A stretch of DNA of 64,000 nt from Chitinophaga solisilvae. GTDB lineage: Bacteria; Bacteroidota; Bacteroidia; Chitinophagales; Chitinophagaceae. Each line of letters begins with the position of its first letter. Positions within the stretch are counted from its first letter, which is position 1. Positions 53,382 to 62,733 of the stretch are shown here, one piece after another. The notes beneath the pieces were generated by a model. The model saw nothing but the letters and a program-made list of their open reading frames with translations. It searched no databases and had not been told where the DNA came from. A program made the position numbers and the translations under genes. Location of the stretch: the NCBI RefSeq assembly GCF_009928525.1, contig NZ_JAABOK010000010.1, positions 1 through 64,000 of the forward strand, given 5' to 3'.

Positions 53382-55817
53382 TCAGAAGCGGTAAGCTATA
53401 TTAAATCTGAGGTTACGGCCAGCTTCGGTTTGCCAGGAATAAAATTTTGCCCAGTCTTCATAAGTACCGGTATACAGATATTTATCCAGTATGTTATAGA
53501 TATTGGCGGTGATCCTCATTTTTCCTTTCTCCCAGAACAGGCTGCCATCCAGGCGGAAATAATCCGGTAATCCGGCAATGTCATCATGCCCGGTCCAGGT
53601 CCAGCTGTCACGATTTTTCAGATAGGAGAACCCGCCGGCAAATCCCAGTCCTTTCAGTGCGCTTTTTTCGAGTTTATAGCTCAGCCAGGCGTTTGCGTTA
53701 TGGGTGGCATAACCGGGAACGCGGTCACCAACTTTTAATTCAGGAATGGCTTTGGTGGCCTGATCAATTTTAGCGTCAGTATAGGCATAATTGATCAGCA
53801 GGTTTAATCCTGGCAGTAACTCCCCTTTCATGTCGAACTCAATGCCCTGTGTTTTTGTTTGTCCCAGCACAACGGAGAATTTTTCTGTTGGCTGATTGTT
53901 GGGATCCGATCTCAGCTCGCCTTTCCGGATAATACGATAAACGGAGAGGGTAGTGCTCCATTTGCTATCCATCCAATCCCGTTTTATGCCCAGCTCCAGA
54001 TTATTGCCTGTCTGAGGTTTGATCTGGCTGCTGTCCCGTAAGAACCCGGTTTGCGGAATAAATGACTGATCGTAGAGCGCATAGGCAGCGGTTTGCTTAT
54101 CAATGGAAACGCTCAGGCCCAGGCGGGGAGTAAACTTCTTTGCATCATAAGTGGGACCGCCTTCATTTTGTTTCACATAGGTGTAGCGTCCTGCCAGTGT
54201 GAGGCGAACCCTGTTATCAAAGAAGCCCAGTTCATCCTGGATATACAACCCGGTGTAGGACTGATCATTGATGTTGGTGCCACGCTGGTTCAGTGGCGTG
54301 TTCCAGTCCCATACAGGATAACCGTTATTGGGAGGTCCGTAGTTGGGATGGCGGGGATCAAATTCTCCCCCAACGGAGTCCAGCAGGAAATACTGGTTAA
54401 AGTCGGCCATGAAATTTTTGGTACCCATGTCCAGTCCGCCGAGGATGCGGTGACGGACTATACCGGTCTGTACATCGCCATTCACATAGGCCTGTGCAAA
54501 TTTATACTGGCTCCTGGCATCCCAGCTGCCCATTCCCCTTCTGATGGTGCCATCCGGATGTACCGCATCCGGCCAGATGTTGGCGCCCCGTTGTGCATAG
54601 TCGAAGTAGGCTACCTGCGCGGTGAGTTTCCACTGACTGCTGATCTGGTGCTGCAGATTTACAAAGGCACTGTGATCATCAATGTTGGTGGGGGTAAGAC
54701 CGCTGCTTACCAATGTAAAATCGCGGGGTAGTACGCCATAGCCTGCGGTGGAAAAGGAGTACGCACTTCCGGGGTCAGACATCTTTACATGCTGGTAGGT
54801 ATATTCTGCGGTAAGTGTAGTCTGATCGTTGATTTTATAAGTGATGACCGGCGCCAGGAGATAGCGGTTATTATATTCATTGGGGCGGAATGAGTTTTTT
54901 TGCTGGCCCATAACATTTAAGCGGTAGAGCAGCTTCCCGGTTTTTTCGAGTTTACCGTCCAGGTCCAGGGAGGCACGGTACAAATCAAAGCTACCCATGG
55001 TAAAGGAGGCTTCCCCGTTAAATCCTGTGCCGGTGGGCTTTTTGGTAACTACGTTATAAATCCCGGCTGGTTCGCCATTGCTCATCATAAAGCCGGCAGG
55101 GCCTTTTACAAATTCAATATGATCTGTCATGCTCATATCTTCACTTAAAGGTCCCCAGCTGGAGGTGACATTCACGCCGTTACGGAAGGCGCTGGCGCGT
55201 GATCCGCGGGTATTGACACGGGTGTAAAGATCGGCCCAGTGTTCAACGCGGGTAGCGCCGCTCACCAGTTTCTGCACGCCATCGGCCATGGAAAGTATCT
55301 GCTGATCGGCCAGTACCCGGGAGGTAACGATCTGTACATTCTGCGGTATTTCTTTCAGTGGCTCATTTAACCGTAGGGAAGAGGAAGGGATGTCTGATTT
55401 ATAACGGTTCTTTTTTTCGGTGACAGCTATTTCCAGGAGCTCTCCGGTCATTGGCTGCAGGGTGAAATCAGCGACTGTAGTTTTTCCGCTGCGGATGTTT
55501 ATTCTCCGCTCTTCCTGCTTTACGCCTACTCCGGAAACACGCAGCTGGTGGTTGCCTGCCGGAACGCCGGATAACAGGAAATGCCCGTCATCGTTCGTAA
55601 CTGCACCTTTGTTTAACGCAGGAATAGCTACGGTAACAGCTACTGCCGGGTTGCCTGCCGGGTTTAAAATGATTCCGGTAACTGTGCCTGTTCCCTGTTG
55701 CTGTGCTGTTGTCAGCAAAGGTATTACAAGACTCAATAAAAGGATAGCGGGAGTGAAATAGCGCCGGATGGCTGCTGTCATCCGGTTGTTTATCAAATAG
55801 CGTTGATTCATTATCAT
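53382..55817 (-). CDS. TonB-dependent siderophore receptor with N-terminal carboxypeptidase-regulatory-like domain
   Basis: 811 residues from the ATG at 55817 (another ATG two codons on; the TTG at 55835 is less likely). A signal peptide (PAILLLSLVIPLLTTAQQ) is followed by a carboxypeptidase-regulatory-like domain (GTVTGIILNPAGNPAVAVTVAI...DDGHFLLSGVPAGNHQLRV), a plug domain (SLRLNEPLKEIPQNVQIVTSRVL, EFVKGPAGFMMSNGEPAGIYNVVTKKPTG) and a beta-barrel ending in ...FNIAYRF with a terminal Phe. The plug wording matches FhuA/FpvA-type siderophore receptors. It could take up an iron complex of the peptide made upstream, but it lies 10 kb away on the other strand, so that link is speculative. Confidence 0.92.
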   Translation of the reverse strand: MIMNQRYLINNRMTAAIRRYFTPAILLLSLVIPLLTTAQQQGTGTVTGIILNPAGNPAVAVTVAIPALNKGAVTNDDGHFLLSGVPAGNHQLRVSGVGVKQEERRINIRSGKTTVADFTLQPMTGELLEIAVTEKKNRYKSDIPSSSLRLNEPLKEIPQNVQIVTSRVLADQQILSMADGVQKLVSGATRVEHWADLYTRVNTRGSRASAFRNGVNVTSSWGPLSEDMSMTDHIEFVKGPAGFMMSNGEPAGIYNVVTKKPTGTGFNGEASFTMGSFDLYRASLDLDGKLEKTGKLLYRLNVMGQQKNSFRPNEYNNRYLLAPVITYKINDQTTLTAEYTYQHVKMSDPGSAYSFSTAGYGVLPRDFTLVSSGLTPTNIDDHSAFVNLQHQISSQWKLTAQVAYFDYAQRGANIWPDAVHPDGTIRRGMGSWDARSQYKFAQAYVNGDVQTGIVRHRILGGLDMGTKNFMADFNQYFLLDSVGGEFDPRHPNYGPPNNGYPVWDWNTPLNQRGTNINDQSYTGLYIQDELGFFDNRVRLTLAGRYTYVKQNEGGPTYDAKKFTPRLGLSVSIDKQTAAYALYDQSFIPQTGFLRDSSQIKPQTGNNLELGIKRDWMDSKWSTTLSVYRIIRKGELRSDPNNQPTEKFSVVLGQTKTQGIEFDMKGELLPGLNLLINYAYTDAKIDQATKAIPELKVGDRVPGYATHNANAWLSYKLEKSALKGLGFAGGFSYLKNRDSWTWTGHDDIAGLPDYFRLDGSLFWEKGKMRITANIYNILDKYLYTGTYEDWAKFYSWQTEAGRNLRFNIAYRF

Positions 55818-55832
55818 AGTGGTTAAGACAGG

Positions 55833-55840
55833 CAAAACTA
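55833..55840 (-). promoter_or_regulatory. Possible -7 element (TAGTTTTG) of the TonB receptor gene
   Basis: Matches TAnnTTTG 15 bases before the start. The same octamer occurs on the plus strand at 56025-56032 in front of the divergent hydrolase gene. Neither has a clear -33 TTG. I see no Fur-box-like palindrome in 55818-56072. Confidence 0.4.
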
Positions 55841-56024
55841 TCGTTGCCGGAAACTGTTAGTTTACGTAATTAGGAAAAATACTTACGCAAATGGGAAATA
55901 ATGTCATGTAAGGTTGCCTGTCAGGCTATCGGCATTTCATGAATCGCTCCTGCAGCCGGATTTTTGCCGGAATTTTACCCCTAAGTTGTCGTTTTTACAC
56001 CTGATGAAATCCTTCGGCGATACT

Positions 56025-56032
56025 TAGTTTTG
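56025..56032 (+). promoter_or_regulatory. Possible -7 element (TAGTTTTG) of the alpha/beta hydrolase gene
   Basis: Plus-strand match to TAnnTTTG, 40 bases before the start at 56073, in the divergent region shared with the TonB receptor gene. Confidence 0.4.
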
Positions 56033-56072
56033 TATTGTCAGCAAAAATCCGGATCAAAATTGTTTCAGGGAT

Positions 56073-56948
56073 ATGAAAAAGTTTTTTAAAACATCTCTTC
56101 TTATTAAGTCAATACTACTAATTGCAATAATTATGACTACAGCCTCCACGTCCGGCGGACAAAACATTAAACCTTCCCAAAGCGGCTATGCGCCGGTAAA
56201 CGGCATTCAGATGTATTATGAGGTGTATGGCGAAGGACGCCCGGTAATTTTACTGCATGGTGCTTATATGACTATTGGCACCAACTGGAGCCGGTTAATC
56301 CCGGAGCTGGCAAAAAACAGAAAAGTAATTGCTGTTGAACTGCAGGGACATGGGCACACGCCGTATACAGACCGAAAGCTATCACTTGCAACACTGGCGG
56401 ATGATGTGGAAGCATTAATGGATTATCTCAAAACAGACAACGCCGATATTATAGGGTACAGTTTCGGCGGCAAGGTGGCTTATCAGTTTGCCATAAAATA
56501 TCCCCAGCGGTTAAAACACCTGGTCATCATATCTTCTACCCATAAAAGCAGTGGCTGGCGGCCGGAGGTAAACAACGCATTTAAATCACTGAAGCCGGAG
56601 CTTTTCGACAACACGCCTATGAAAGCTGCCTATGATGCCGTAGCACCTGATAAAACAAAATGGACTAAGTTTCTGGAACAGATGTTTGCCAGCGCTGCTG
56701 AGCCATTTGACCTGGGAGATGAGAATATTGCGAAAATTACGGCGCCGGTATTAATCATCTCCGGCGACAATGATGGAATGGATAAAGGGGAGCTGATAAA
56801 AACCTATCAGTTGCTGGGAGGTGGTATCAGTGCAGACTTTGCAGGAGTGCCTAAGTCACAGCTGGCCATTGTGCCCGGACAGGGACATGTTGGTCTGATG
56901 CAGCAGACACCGGTGATTGCAGGTTATCTGGAAAATTTTTTAAAGTAG
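56073..56948 (+). CDS. Exported alpha/beta hydrolase
   Basis: 291 residues with a signal peptide (FKTSLLIKSILLIAIIMTTAST). The fold motifs are LLHGAYM (oxyanion), IIGYSFGGKVA (Ser nucleophile), ISGDNDGMD (acid) and PGQGHVGLM (His). Unlike the pair at 48.6-51.3 kb it uses Ser rather than Asp as the nucleophile, so it belongs to an esterase/lactonase-like branch. The substrate is unknown. It is transcribed alone and ends in a strong bidirectional terminator. Confidence 0.88.
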   Translation: MKKFFKTSLLIKSILLIAIIMTTASTSGGQNIKPSQSGYAPVNGIQMYYEVYGEGRPVILLHGAYMTIGTNWSRLIPELAKNRKVIAVELQGHGHTPYTDRKLSLATLADDVEALMDYLKTDNADIIGYSFGGKVAYQFAIKYPQRLKHLVIISSTHKSSGWRPEVNNAFKSLKPELFDNTPMKAAYDAVAPDKTKWTKFLEQMFASAAEPFDLGDENIAKITAPVLIISGDNDGMDKGELIKTYQLLGGGISADFAGVPKSQLAIVPGQGHVGLMQQTPVIAGYLENFLK

Positions 56949-56980
56949 CCTGCCTGGCAGGTTGAATATCTGTTCACGGT

Positions 56981-57017
56981 ATTAAAGGCACTGATAAATT
57001 TTATCAGTGCCTTTAAT
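56981..57017. terminator. Bidirectional terminator
   Basis: Perfect inverted repeat of 18 bases (ATTAAAGGCACTGATAAA and its complement) around one T, with an AAATTTT loop region, between convergent genes. Confidence 0.88.
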
Positions 57018-57042
57018 GTATAAAGAATGTTGTTGGAGCTGG

Positions 57043-58116
57043 TTATAATGCCAGTGCTTCAGTCGTTTTATTCTTTGCGTTATCCGGTGAAATAGCCGTG
57101 TCAATCTTAGGTAGTGGTATATTCAGAAAAGCTGCGTAAACCCCGATCTGATGCTGGGCTCCTGCCTGCCCCATCCAGGCCAGTGCATTATTCTCAATGA
57201 TTCCCTCTTTTTCTATCACCTTTATATTAAGTGGCTTAAGATAACGCATATTTGGTTCTTTGTAATTCAGGGCTTTTAATTTCCCTGCCAGCATCATTAT
57301 AGCTGCGCTCAGGAATATGGTACCTCCGAAAGGATCCTTACCTATCTCTATAGTGTGGGCAGAAGGATGCGGGTGATACAGATCTTTCACATAATCCATT
57401 CCGCTGTAGGTCGGGAAAAAGGGCACCACATCGCTCGTATTCTGATAATGAATCTGCTGCGTCAGTTTTGCATCCAGATCATTGGTGAAGGCAACGTTTC
57501 CGGAAGCAGGCGCTGCAAAGGTACAAAGGCTGACCTGCGCCATTGCTTCGGGAGAATGCTCAATTTTACTAAGATAATCCAGGTAAAAGGAGGTATATAC
57601 TTTTGCTGTATTACCACCGAGACTATGCCCACCGATAACCAGCTGATAGCCGGGGTTAGCTTTGCTGAAGTTAAAGAGAAATTTGTGGAGCAGGTCTGCC
57701 GCCTTTCCTTCCATTTTATTCTTCGCATTGATCATCTGCGAGAGAAGAATATAGGAGCCGGCTCCTATACAAGGAGGTTCGCCGTTGGTAAAATTCCAGC
57801 CTTCACTGGTAAAGGGCCAGTATACCAATTCATCACTCAGGTCTTCTACAATCCAGTCTACAAAAGCATCCCACTCGCTAAAAATGCCTTTGCTGATAAC
57901 AGATCCTCTGATAATCAGCGCAACCAGTTTTTGCGTATCATTTTTTGCAACATAGAAGAAATTGGGATCGCTGGCATCTCCGTTGCGCCATATCATTTCC
58001 CACGGGCCATCCAGTTTTTTGATGTTACTTACAGGGTCCTGGCTGGATGCTATGTAGCATAACGGTAATACAAATGGCGCTAAATCCCCTAAAGCGATGT
58101 TGTTTTCGGAATTCAT
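57043..58116 (-). CDS. Lipase (class 3-like alpha/beta hydrolase)
   Basis: 357 residues, no clear signal peptide. The nucleophile elbow is IGGHSLGGNTAKVY, preceded by KLVALIIRGSV as in class 3 lipases. A likely acid (SDVVPFFP) and His (PSAHTIEIG) follow at the right spacing. The protein is similar in plan to fungal-type triacylglycerol lipases. The natural substrate is unknown. It stands alone between a shared terminator and a 500-base gap. Confidence 0.78.
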   Translation of the reverse strand: MNSENNIALGDLAPFVLPLCYIASSQDPVSNIKKLDGPWEMIWRNGDASDPNFFYVAKNDTQKLVALIIRGSVISKGIFSEWDAFVDWIVEDLSDELVYWPFTSEGWNFTNGEPPCIGAGSYILLSQMINAKNKMEGKAADLLHKFLFNFSKANPGYQLVIGGHSLGGNTAKVYTSFYLDYLSKIEHSPEAMAQVSLCTFAAPASGNVAFTNDLDAKLTQQIHYQNTSDVVPFFPTYSGMDYVKDLYHPHPSAHTIEIGKDPFGGTIFLSAAIMMLAGKLKALNYKEPNMRYLKPLNIKVIEKEGIIENNALAWMGQAGAQHQIGVYAAFLNIPLPKIDTAISPDNAKNKTTEALAL

Positions 58117-58641
58117 AGTGATGGTATTTTGAGGTTTAAAAATAAATTGAGGGACATCTGTCTGTATGACATCTATCTGTGTGACTGCTTGTTAGCATTG
58201 TTATTGTTAAAGTAAGAAAATAATTTGGATTCCATACAAAATAAAATACGGGAAAAATACGGTTGGATTTTCCGGGATATATGATGGTGCTATTCTTCCT
58301 GCGATTTTTTGAATACAGTCATGCGCAGATAAAAATGCGGTACCAGATACTTTAATTAATCTGCATTGCTTCCTGTTACAAACAGGATATTATCCGGAGC
58401 TGCCAACTATTTTTTTTGGAAGATGGATTGGATCTGATGGCAGTATTTCAGCCTGCATGGAGCTGATTTACCAGCGGGCTGCGAGGCGGGAGGAAGGTTG
58501 CCCTGTTACATGCTGTGGGTATTCCTGTGTTCCGGTGTCCGGAAGAGATATTCCCTGCAGGAAGATTTATTGAAACGGTTATGGCTGTTTGTCTTTTTTA
58601 GTATATTTATCCCAAGTTATCAACCTCAATTCCTATACTAT
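58117..58641. other. Intergenic gap without a supported gene
   Basis: About 525 bases between divergent genes. An imperfect direct repeat (GACATCTGTCTGTATGACATCTATCTGT) lies near 58154. A reading frame from 58498 runs into the next gene, but its first 48 codons look like upstream noise because a clean signal peptide starts at 58642. No promoter element stands out. Confidence 0.5.
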
Positions 58642-59940
58642 ATGAAATTACATGTACTCTCTTTCATTTTTGTCACATTATTTATTTCTTTAAACTGTTT
58701 TGCTCAGCTCGGTAACTATGATCCTGTCACGAAAGCATACAGGAAAAAAGTTACTGCAGGATCTTCGCAGACTGTCACTGAAAAAAACACTTTAAGCAGC
58801 AATCTGATTGCTACAGGATTATCTAAATCCACGGAAGTGGATAAATTCAGGTACCTGGATTCATTAATTAACCTGGATAGTACTTCGGTAAAGAATCTGG
58901 AGGCAATCTATAAGGTGGTTGTTGCCACCAATGATATAACAGTCTTATCTGCAGCGGAACGGGATATGCTCTTGAAAAAGGTATACCATCTGACTTTAAA
59001 AGCGAAACAGCAACCGGTTCAGCTGAATTATACCTCGCTGAATATTGTCAATATTGAGTTAAAGCGAAATCAGCTATTACTGCAAAGGGAAATAGACATC
59101 ATAGAAACAAACAAAAAGTATATTGAAGCGCTGGACGATTTAAAAGATAAAGATATTTTAAATGGTAAGGCAGATAGTCTTATTAAAATAATTAACGAGG
59201 CAGATCAGCGAAAAGCTGCTTACGAGGATAGAATTAATAATCTGCAGGATGAAATCAAAGCATTCAACAGATACGCCATTACTCTATGCAACCGCAATGC
59301 CAGCCTTTCAAACAGAGAAATCTGGAATGATATCCTGGGTAAAGGCGGTGAATTTTTCCGGAGCATCGGCGTTCAGGGGAATCTTGACAGAGGCGTGGTG
59401 TACTCTGAGCTGGCCTCCGGCGCAGTAGGGGATCTGTTGAGACTGAGCTTCGGTACAGCCATGGCCACCGCAAATGATGATTCTACCGGTGTTGAAAAGA
59501 GCCAGGCAAAACTACTGGCCGGTGGCGGTAATGCGATTGTAGATGCAATTATGCCGTTGATTTATACCAAATCGCCTTCGGTTACTTTTTTCAGTAATCT
59601 CGGTTTGAAAGGAACCGGAGATCTGCCGGTAGCTACCAATAAAACCGGCATAGAGGCGGCAGGAAGCGGGAGTCTGCACCTGGATTTATATGCAGACGTA
59701 TCTACTTCCAATAAGAAAATAAAGGCGTTCCTTTTCAGTACTACCGGTTATTATGCCGGTTCCGGCGGATTCTATGATAATCTTAAACTGGAGCATAAAG
59801 CATTTTTACATAGCCAGGTAACAGCTGGTTTTGTAATTAACCAGTCGTTTATTATCTCTGCGCTGATACCGACTTTCGGAACGTATGGTTCTCTGTTGAG
59901 GAATCCGATTATGGTGGGGATACAACTGGTGAATTTGTGA
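58642..59940 (+). CDS. Secreted protein of unknown function with coiled coil
   Basis: 432 residues from the ATG at 58642, where a signal peptide begins (LHVLSFIFVTLFISLNCFAQ). Residues of about 110-210 are charged and heptad-like (LKRNQLLLQREIDIIETNKKYIEALDDLKDKDIL and onward), suggesting a coiled coil. The C-terminal 200 residues alternate hydrophobic and polar residues, with Gly-rich turns (SGSLHLDLYADVSTSNKK, STTGYYAGSGGFYDNLKL), and end MVGIQLVNL, which could be outer-membrane beta-structure. I do not recognise the family. It is followed by a terminator and is not obviously linked to its neighbours. Confidence 0.75.
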   Translation: MKLHVLSFIFVTLFISLNCFAQLGNYDPVTKAYRKKVTAGSSQTVTEKNTLSSNLIATGLSKSTEVDKFRYLDSLINLDSTSVKNLEAIYKVVVATNDITVLSAAERDMLLKKVYHLTLKAKQQPVQLNYTSLNIVNIELKRNQLLLQREIDIIETNKKYIEALDDLKDKDILNGKADSLIKIINEADQRKAAYEDRINNLQDEIKAFNRYAITLCNRNASLSNREIWNDILGKGGEFFRSIGVQGNLDRGVVYSELASGAVGDLLRLSFGTAMATANDDSTGVEKSQAKLLAGGGNAIVDAIMPLIYTKSPSVTFFSNLGLKGTGDLPVATNKTGIEAAGSGSLHLDLYADVSTSNKKIKAFLFSTTGYYAGSGGFYDNLKLEHKAFLHSQVTAGFVINQSFIISALIPTFGTYGSLLRNPIMVGIQLVNL

Positions 59941-60002
59941 TGAGGATGGTGTAAGAATTTTTCAGAATTCTTGTCACAGAAAATCACGAGGAATAGCATA
60001 TC

Positions 60003-60053
60003 AAAATAAAAAGGAGAATACGCATCAGCGTTATTCTCCTTTTTATTTTAAGT
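60003..60053 (+). terminator. Rho-independent terminator
   Basis: AAAATAAAAAGGAGAATA-CGC pairs with GCGTTATTCTCCTTTTTATTTT across ATCA with one bulged base, ending in a T-rich tail. It closes the secreted-protein gene. Bases 60054-60290 beyond it form a long leader before the RiPP gene, with a small hairpin (GGTATGG/CCATACC near 60207-60232). Confidence 0.8.
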
Positions 60054-60290
60054 ATATATCGGGTTTGGTTCAAAGTATTATAGGCGTCTGAAAGCAGCCG
60101 GGAATAGGTAATTAATCTAGTTGTAAGTTTTACTTTGTTTATTTTAAATATTAATTACCTTAGTTGAGAGCGGTTACAAGCCGTAATATATTAACCCGAA
60201 CAGACTGGTATGGCTACTACAGCACCATACCCTCCCTTGGTCATATAGAACATACACGCGCCGGAAGTTTAACCTGAAAAATAAAGCCTT

Positions 60291-60509
60291 ATGCAAAAAA
60301 GAGTTCAATCCTTCTTCATCAGTGATCTGAAAGAGAACAACGATGGTACAATCAGTGGCGGATTTGCTGCCATAGCTACCAGCGTAAAGCAAATGGAATC
60401 CTTTAACAACAACCTTTGCCAGAACGGTTTCTGCAATGGTACGGTGAATGGAAGCTGCACAAATACCATCTCCTGCGCAGGCTCCACTAACTTTGGTTTC
60501 TGTCGCTAG
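60291..60509 (+). CDS. Candidate RiPP precursor peptide, Cys-rich core
   Basis: 72 residues. The leader contains SDLKENNDGTISGG, ending in Gly23-Gly24, a typical double-Gly leader region in Bacteroidota. The rest is rich in Asn, Gly, Ser and Thr with five cysteines at 43, 48, 56, 62 and 71 (spacings 4, 7, 5 and 8), followed by a final Arg. There is no other recognisable domain. A radical SAM/SPASM enzyme is encoded 182 bases downstream on the same strand, which is the usual layout for thioether-forming peptides (sactipeptides, ranthipeptides). The type of crosslink and the cleavage site are inference. I do not recognise the exact family. Confidence 0.78.
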   Translation: MQKRVQSFFISDLKENNDGTISGGFAAIATSVKQMESFNNNLCQNGFCNGTVNGSCTNTISCAGSTNFGFCR

Positions 60510-60547
60510 TTTGTTTTTCTTTTCACACAGTTAAATGATGCCTTACC

Positions 60548-60597
60548 CCCGGTTGGCAGCGGATCTGCCATGTAGGTAATAACCCTGTCCAACCGGG
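60548..60597 (+). other. Hairpin between precursor and maturase genes
   Basis: Perfect 9-base arms CCCGGTTGG (60548-60556) and CCAACCGGG (60589-60597), with inner pairing possible (GGCAG/CTGCC at the left of the loop). There is no T-run. It could stabilise the precursor mRNA or cut down read-through, making precursor more abundant than enzyme. Confidence 0.5.
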
Positions 60598-60691
60598 CAG
60601 GTAATGCATGTTGATTGCCTGAAATGCAGATCCCGTAATGGATTGCCGTCTTCTGCAAAAATGCTTTGTTGACACACTTAAAAACGAATTT

Positions 60692-61987
60692 ATGAAAGCC
60701 AGTCGCTATAACATTTTCTTCGACCGTGAAGGACAAAGAATTGGATTTAACAGTTACAGTAAGGAGTATATTGTGCTGGATCAGATGCTGTATCTGATGT
60801 ATGAAACAGCTGAGAGGCAATCCGATTTCAATGAACTACATAAGGTACATCCGGCATTCTTTCAGTTTCTGACTGAAAAGAATTTTTTAGTACCGGAAGA
60901 CAGAGATGAAGTAGCGCTGGTAAAAGAGCTGGTGAATAGTATAGATAATGATGACTCCCGCTTTGAACTGCATATTAATCCTACCATGAACTGCAATTTC
61001 AAATGCTGGTACTGCTATGAAACACACATAAAGGATTCTAAAATGGATGAACGGACAACCGCGAATACCATGAAATTTATGCAGTCGCTGTTTGAGCAAC
61101 GTACCTCCATTCGGGAGTTTAAGCTTTCCTGGTTTGGTGGAGAACCATTGCTGTATTATAAAAAATTAATACGGCCGATGATGGCGAAGGCGTACCAGCT
61201 GTGCGAAGCAAATAATATTCAATTCTCTTCGTCAATCACAACAAACGGATTACTGATTGATCAGGACGTGATAGACAGCGCGAAACAGTTCAATTTATCA
61301 TTCTTCCAGATCACGCTGGACGGCGACCGGGAACAGCATAATAAAGTGCGTTTTATCTCTGAAGGCCGGGGATCATACGACCAGATCGTTACAAATATTA
61401 AACAGCTGGTAAAACACCAACTGTTTGTACTTGTCAGGATTAATTGCTCCGGAGATACATTACCCGGTGTGAAAAATATTATCAGTGATTTTGAAGACCT
61501 GACAGCAGCAGATAAACCTTATATCTCTTTTGATATCCATAAAGTATGGCAGGAACATTATAACATTGATAATGATACACTCACCGCATTGCGCTGGTAT
61601 TACCGGGAGAAAGGATTTGATGTGGCCACCGGCTACTACGATACCGTTGCTACTTCCTGTTATGCAGACCGCCGGAATCAGGCGCTTATCAATTACAACG
61701 GTGAAATATTTAAATGCACCGCCAGAGATTTTACCACCGCCAATAGTGAAGGTGTCTTATCTGATGACGGCGCCATTGTCTGGAATGCGGGGTATGAAAA
61801 GCGTATGAACAGTAAGTTCAATAATAAGCCTTGTCTGGAGTGCGCCATTATGCCCATGTGCAATGGCGGCTGCTCACAACAGGCTATTGAACATGAAGGA
61901 AAAGATTATTGCGTGTATGATTTTGATGAAGGAAAGAAAAGACAGGCAGTTATGGAGAAGTTTAATGAATTTCTGCTGGCACAGTAG
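60692..61987 (+). CDS. Radical SAM/SPASM peptide maturase
   Basis: 431 residues from the ATG at 60692; a TTG-type extension to 60638 is less likely. Residues 1-90 look like a leader-binding or adaptor region (YNIFFDREGQRIGFNSYSKEYIVLD). The radical SAM cluster motif CNFKCWYC uses Cys101, 105 and 108, followed by SWFGGEPLL (SAM-binding GGE) and ITTNGLL. The C-terminal SPASM domain carries Cys in ATSCYAD, FKCTARD, CLECAIMPMCNGGCSQQ and DYCVYD, enough for auxiliary iron-sulfur clusters. It presumably installs crosslinks on the Cys-rich peptide encoded upstream. No protease or exporter gene lies next to it. Confidence 0.9.
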   Translation: MKASRYNIFFDREGQRIGFNSYSKEYIVLDQMLYLMYETAERQSDFNELHKVHPAFFQFLTEKNFLVPEDRDEVALVKELVNSIDNDDSRFELHINPTMNCNFKCWYCYETHIKDSKMDERTTANTMKFMQSLFEQRTSIREFKLSWFGGEPLLYYKKLIRPMMAKAYQLCEANNIQFSSSITTNGLLIDQDVIDSAKQFNLSFFQITLDGDREQHNKVRFISEGRGSYDQIVTNIKQLVKHQLFVLVRINCSGDTLPGVKNIISDFEDLTAADKPYISFDIHKVWQEHYNIDNDTLTALRWYYREKGFDVATGYYDTVATSCYADRRNQALINYNGEIFKCTARDFTTANSEGVLSDDGAIVWNAGYEKRMNSKFNNKPCLECAIMPMCNGGCSQQAIEHEGKDYCVYDFDEGKKRQAVMEKFNEFLLAQ

Positions 61988-62083
61988 CAGCTTTAAACTG
62001 CTGAAAATTTTTTGAGCTGTGATTAGCAGGATGTATTGAAAGGCATATAGTGGCCTGTTGGGAAGTTTTTCTTGGCTGTCTAT

Positions 62084-62733
62084 GATTGCATGACAGATAA
62101 CCTATCGCTGGACAAAGGCCAGAAGCAATTCCTGAAGTTCAATACTTTCTTCGGCAATGAAATTGTAGCAAGTACCCGATGCCTCGCATTAATGAACCTG
62201 TTTCTTCATAATATCGGTGATATTGACAGCGATCAGGTAATGGTATCTCCAAATGATTCATTGATATCTGCACCGGATACCCGTTATGAAGGCTTTGCTG
62301 CGGTGGTATTACCAGATAACGTTTCATTTTAAGGTGGTGCGGGGGAAACGATCAGAAAAAAATTATTGGAGACAACTGACCTGCATACCATACTGCGATT
62401 ACCAACAGGTATTTTTTATGCTAATGGCGTAAAAGCAAATGTATTGTTCTTTGATGGAAAGACCGCCAGTAAAGATCCATGGACTAAAGAAGGTTGGGTG
62501 TATGATTATAGAACAAATGTGCATCACACATTAAAAAAGAATCCGCTTAAACTGGAGGATTTAAATGATTTTATCACCTGTTACAATCCTTTGAACCGCG
62601 ACAAACGAAAAGAAACATTCAGTGAAACAAATCCTGAGGGTAAATGGCGGAAATTTTCTTATGATGAAATTATAGCAAGAGATAAAACCAGTTTGGATAA
62701 CATATTTGTACTCCAAATGGCAATGCAAACTAT
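62084..62733 (+). pseudogene. hsdM: Decayed type I restriction DNA methyltransferase (hsdM) remnant
   Basis: Two pieces in the same frame. The first contains NEIVASTRCLALMNLFLHNI, then GDIDSD...NDSL; the second has GGAGETIRKKLLETTDLHTILRLPTGIFYANGVKANVLFFDGK and WVYDYRTN, all standard HsdM. They are split by an in-frame TAA at 62330 where Glu would be expected (FE-GGAGE), and the stretch between NDSL and AAVVLPDNV has lost about 100 residues, including the NPPF/Y catalytic motif. The N-terminal helical domain is absent, and homology stops near 62715, where the 3' end of the convergent Fic gene begins. No hsdR or hsdS is visible, so the system is dead here. Confidence 0.88.

Noticed and set aside
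53382..55817. TonB receptor as part of the peptide operon
   Set aside because: It is on the opposite strand, about 10 kb away, and separated by several unrelated transcription units. A functional link remains possible but cannot be shown from this sequence.
60054..60290. Promoter for the RiPP locus (TTTACTTTG near 60129)
   Set aside because: The spacing is one base short of TAnnTTTG and no -33 TTG lies at the right distance.
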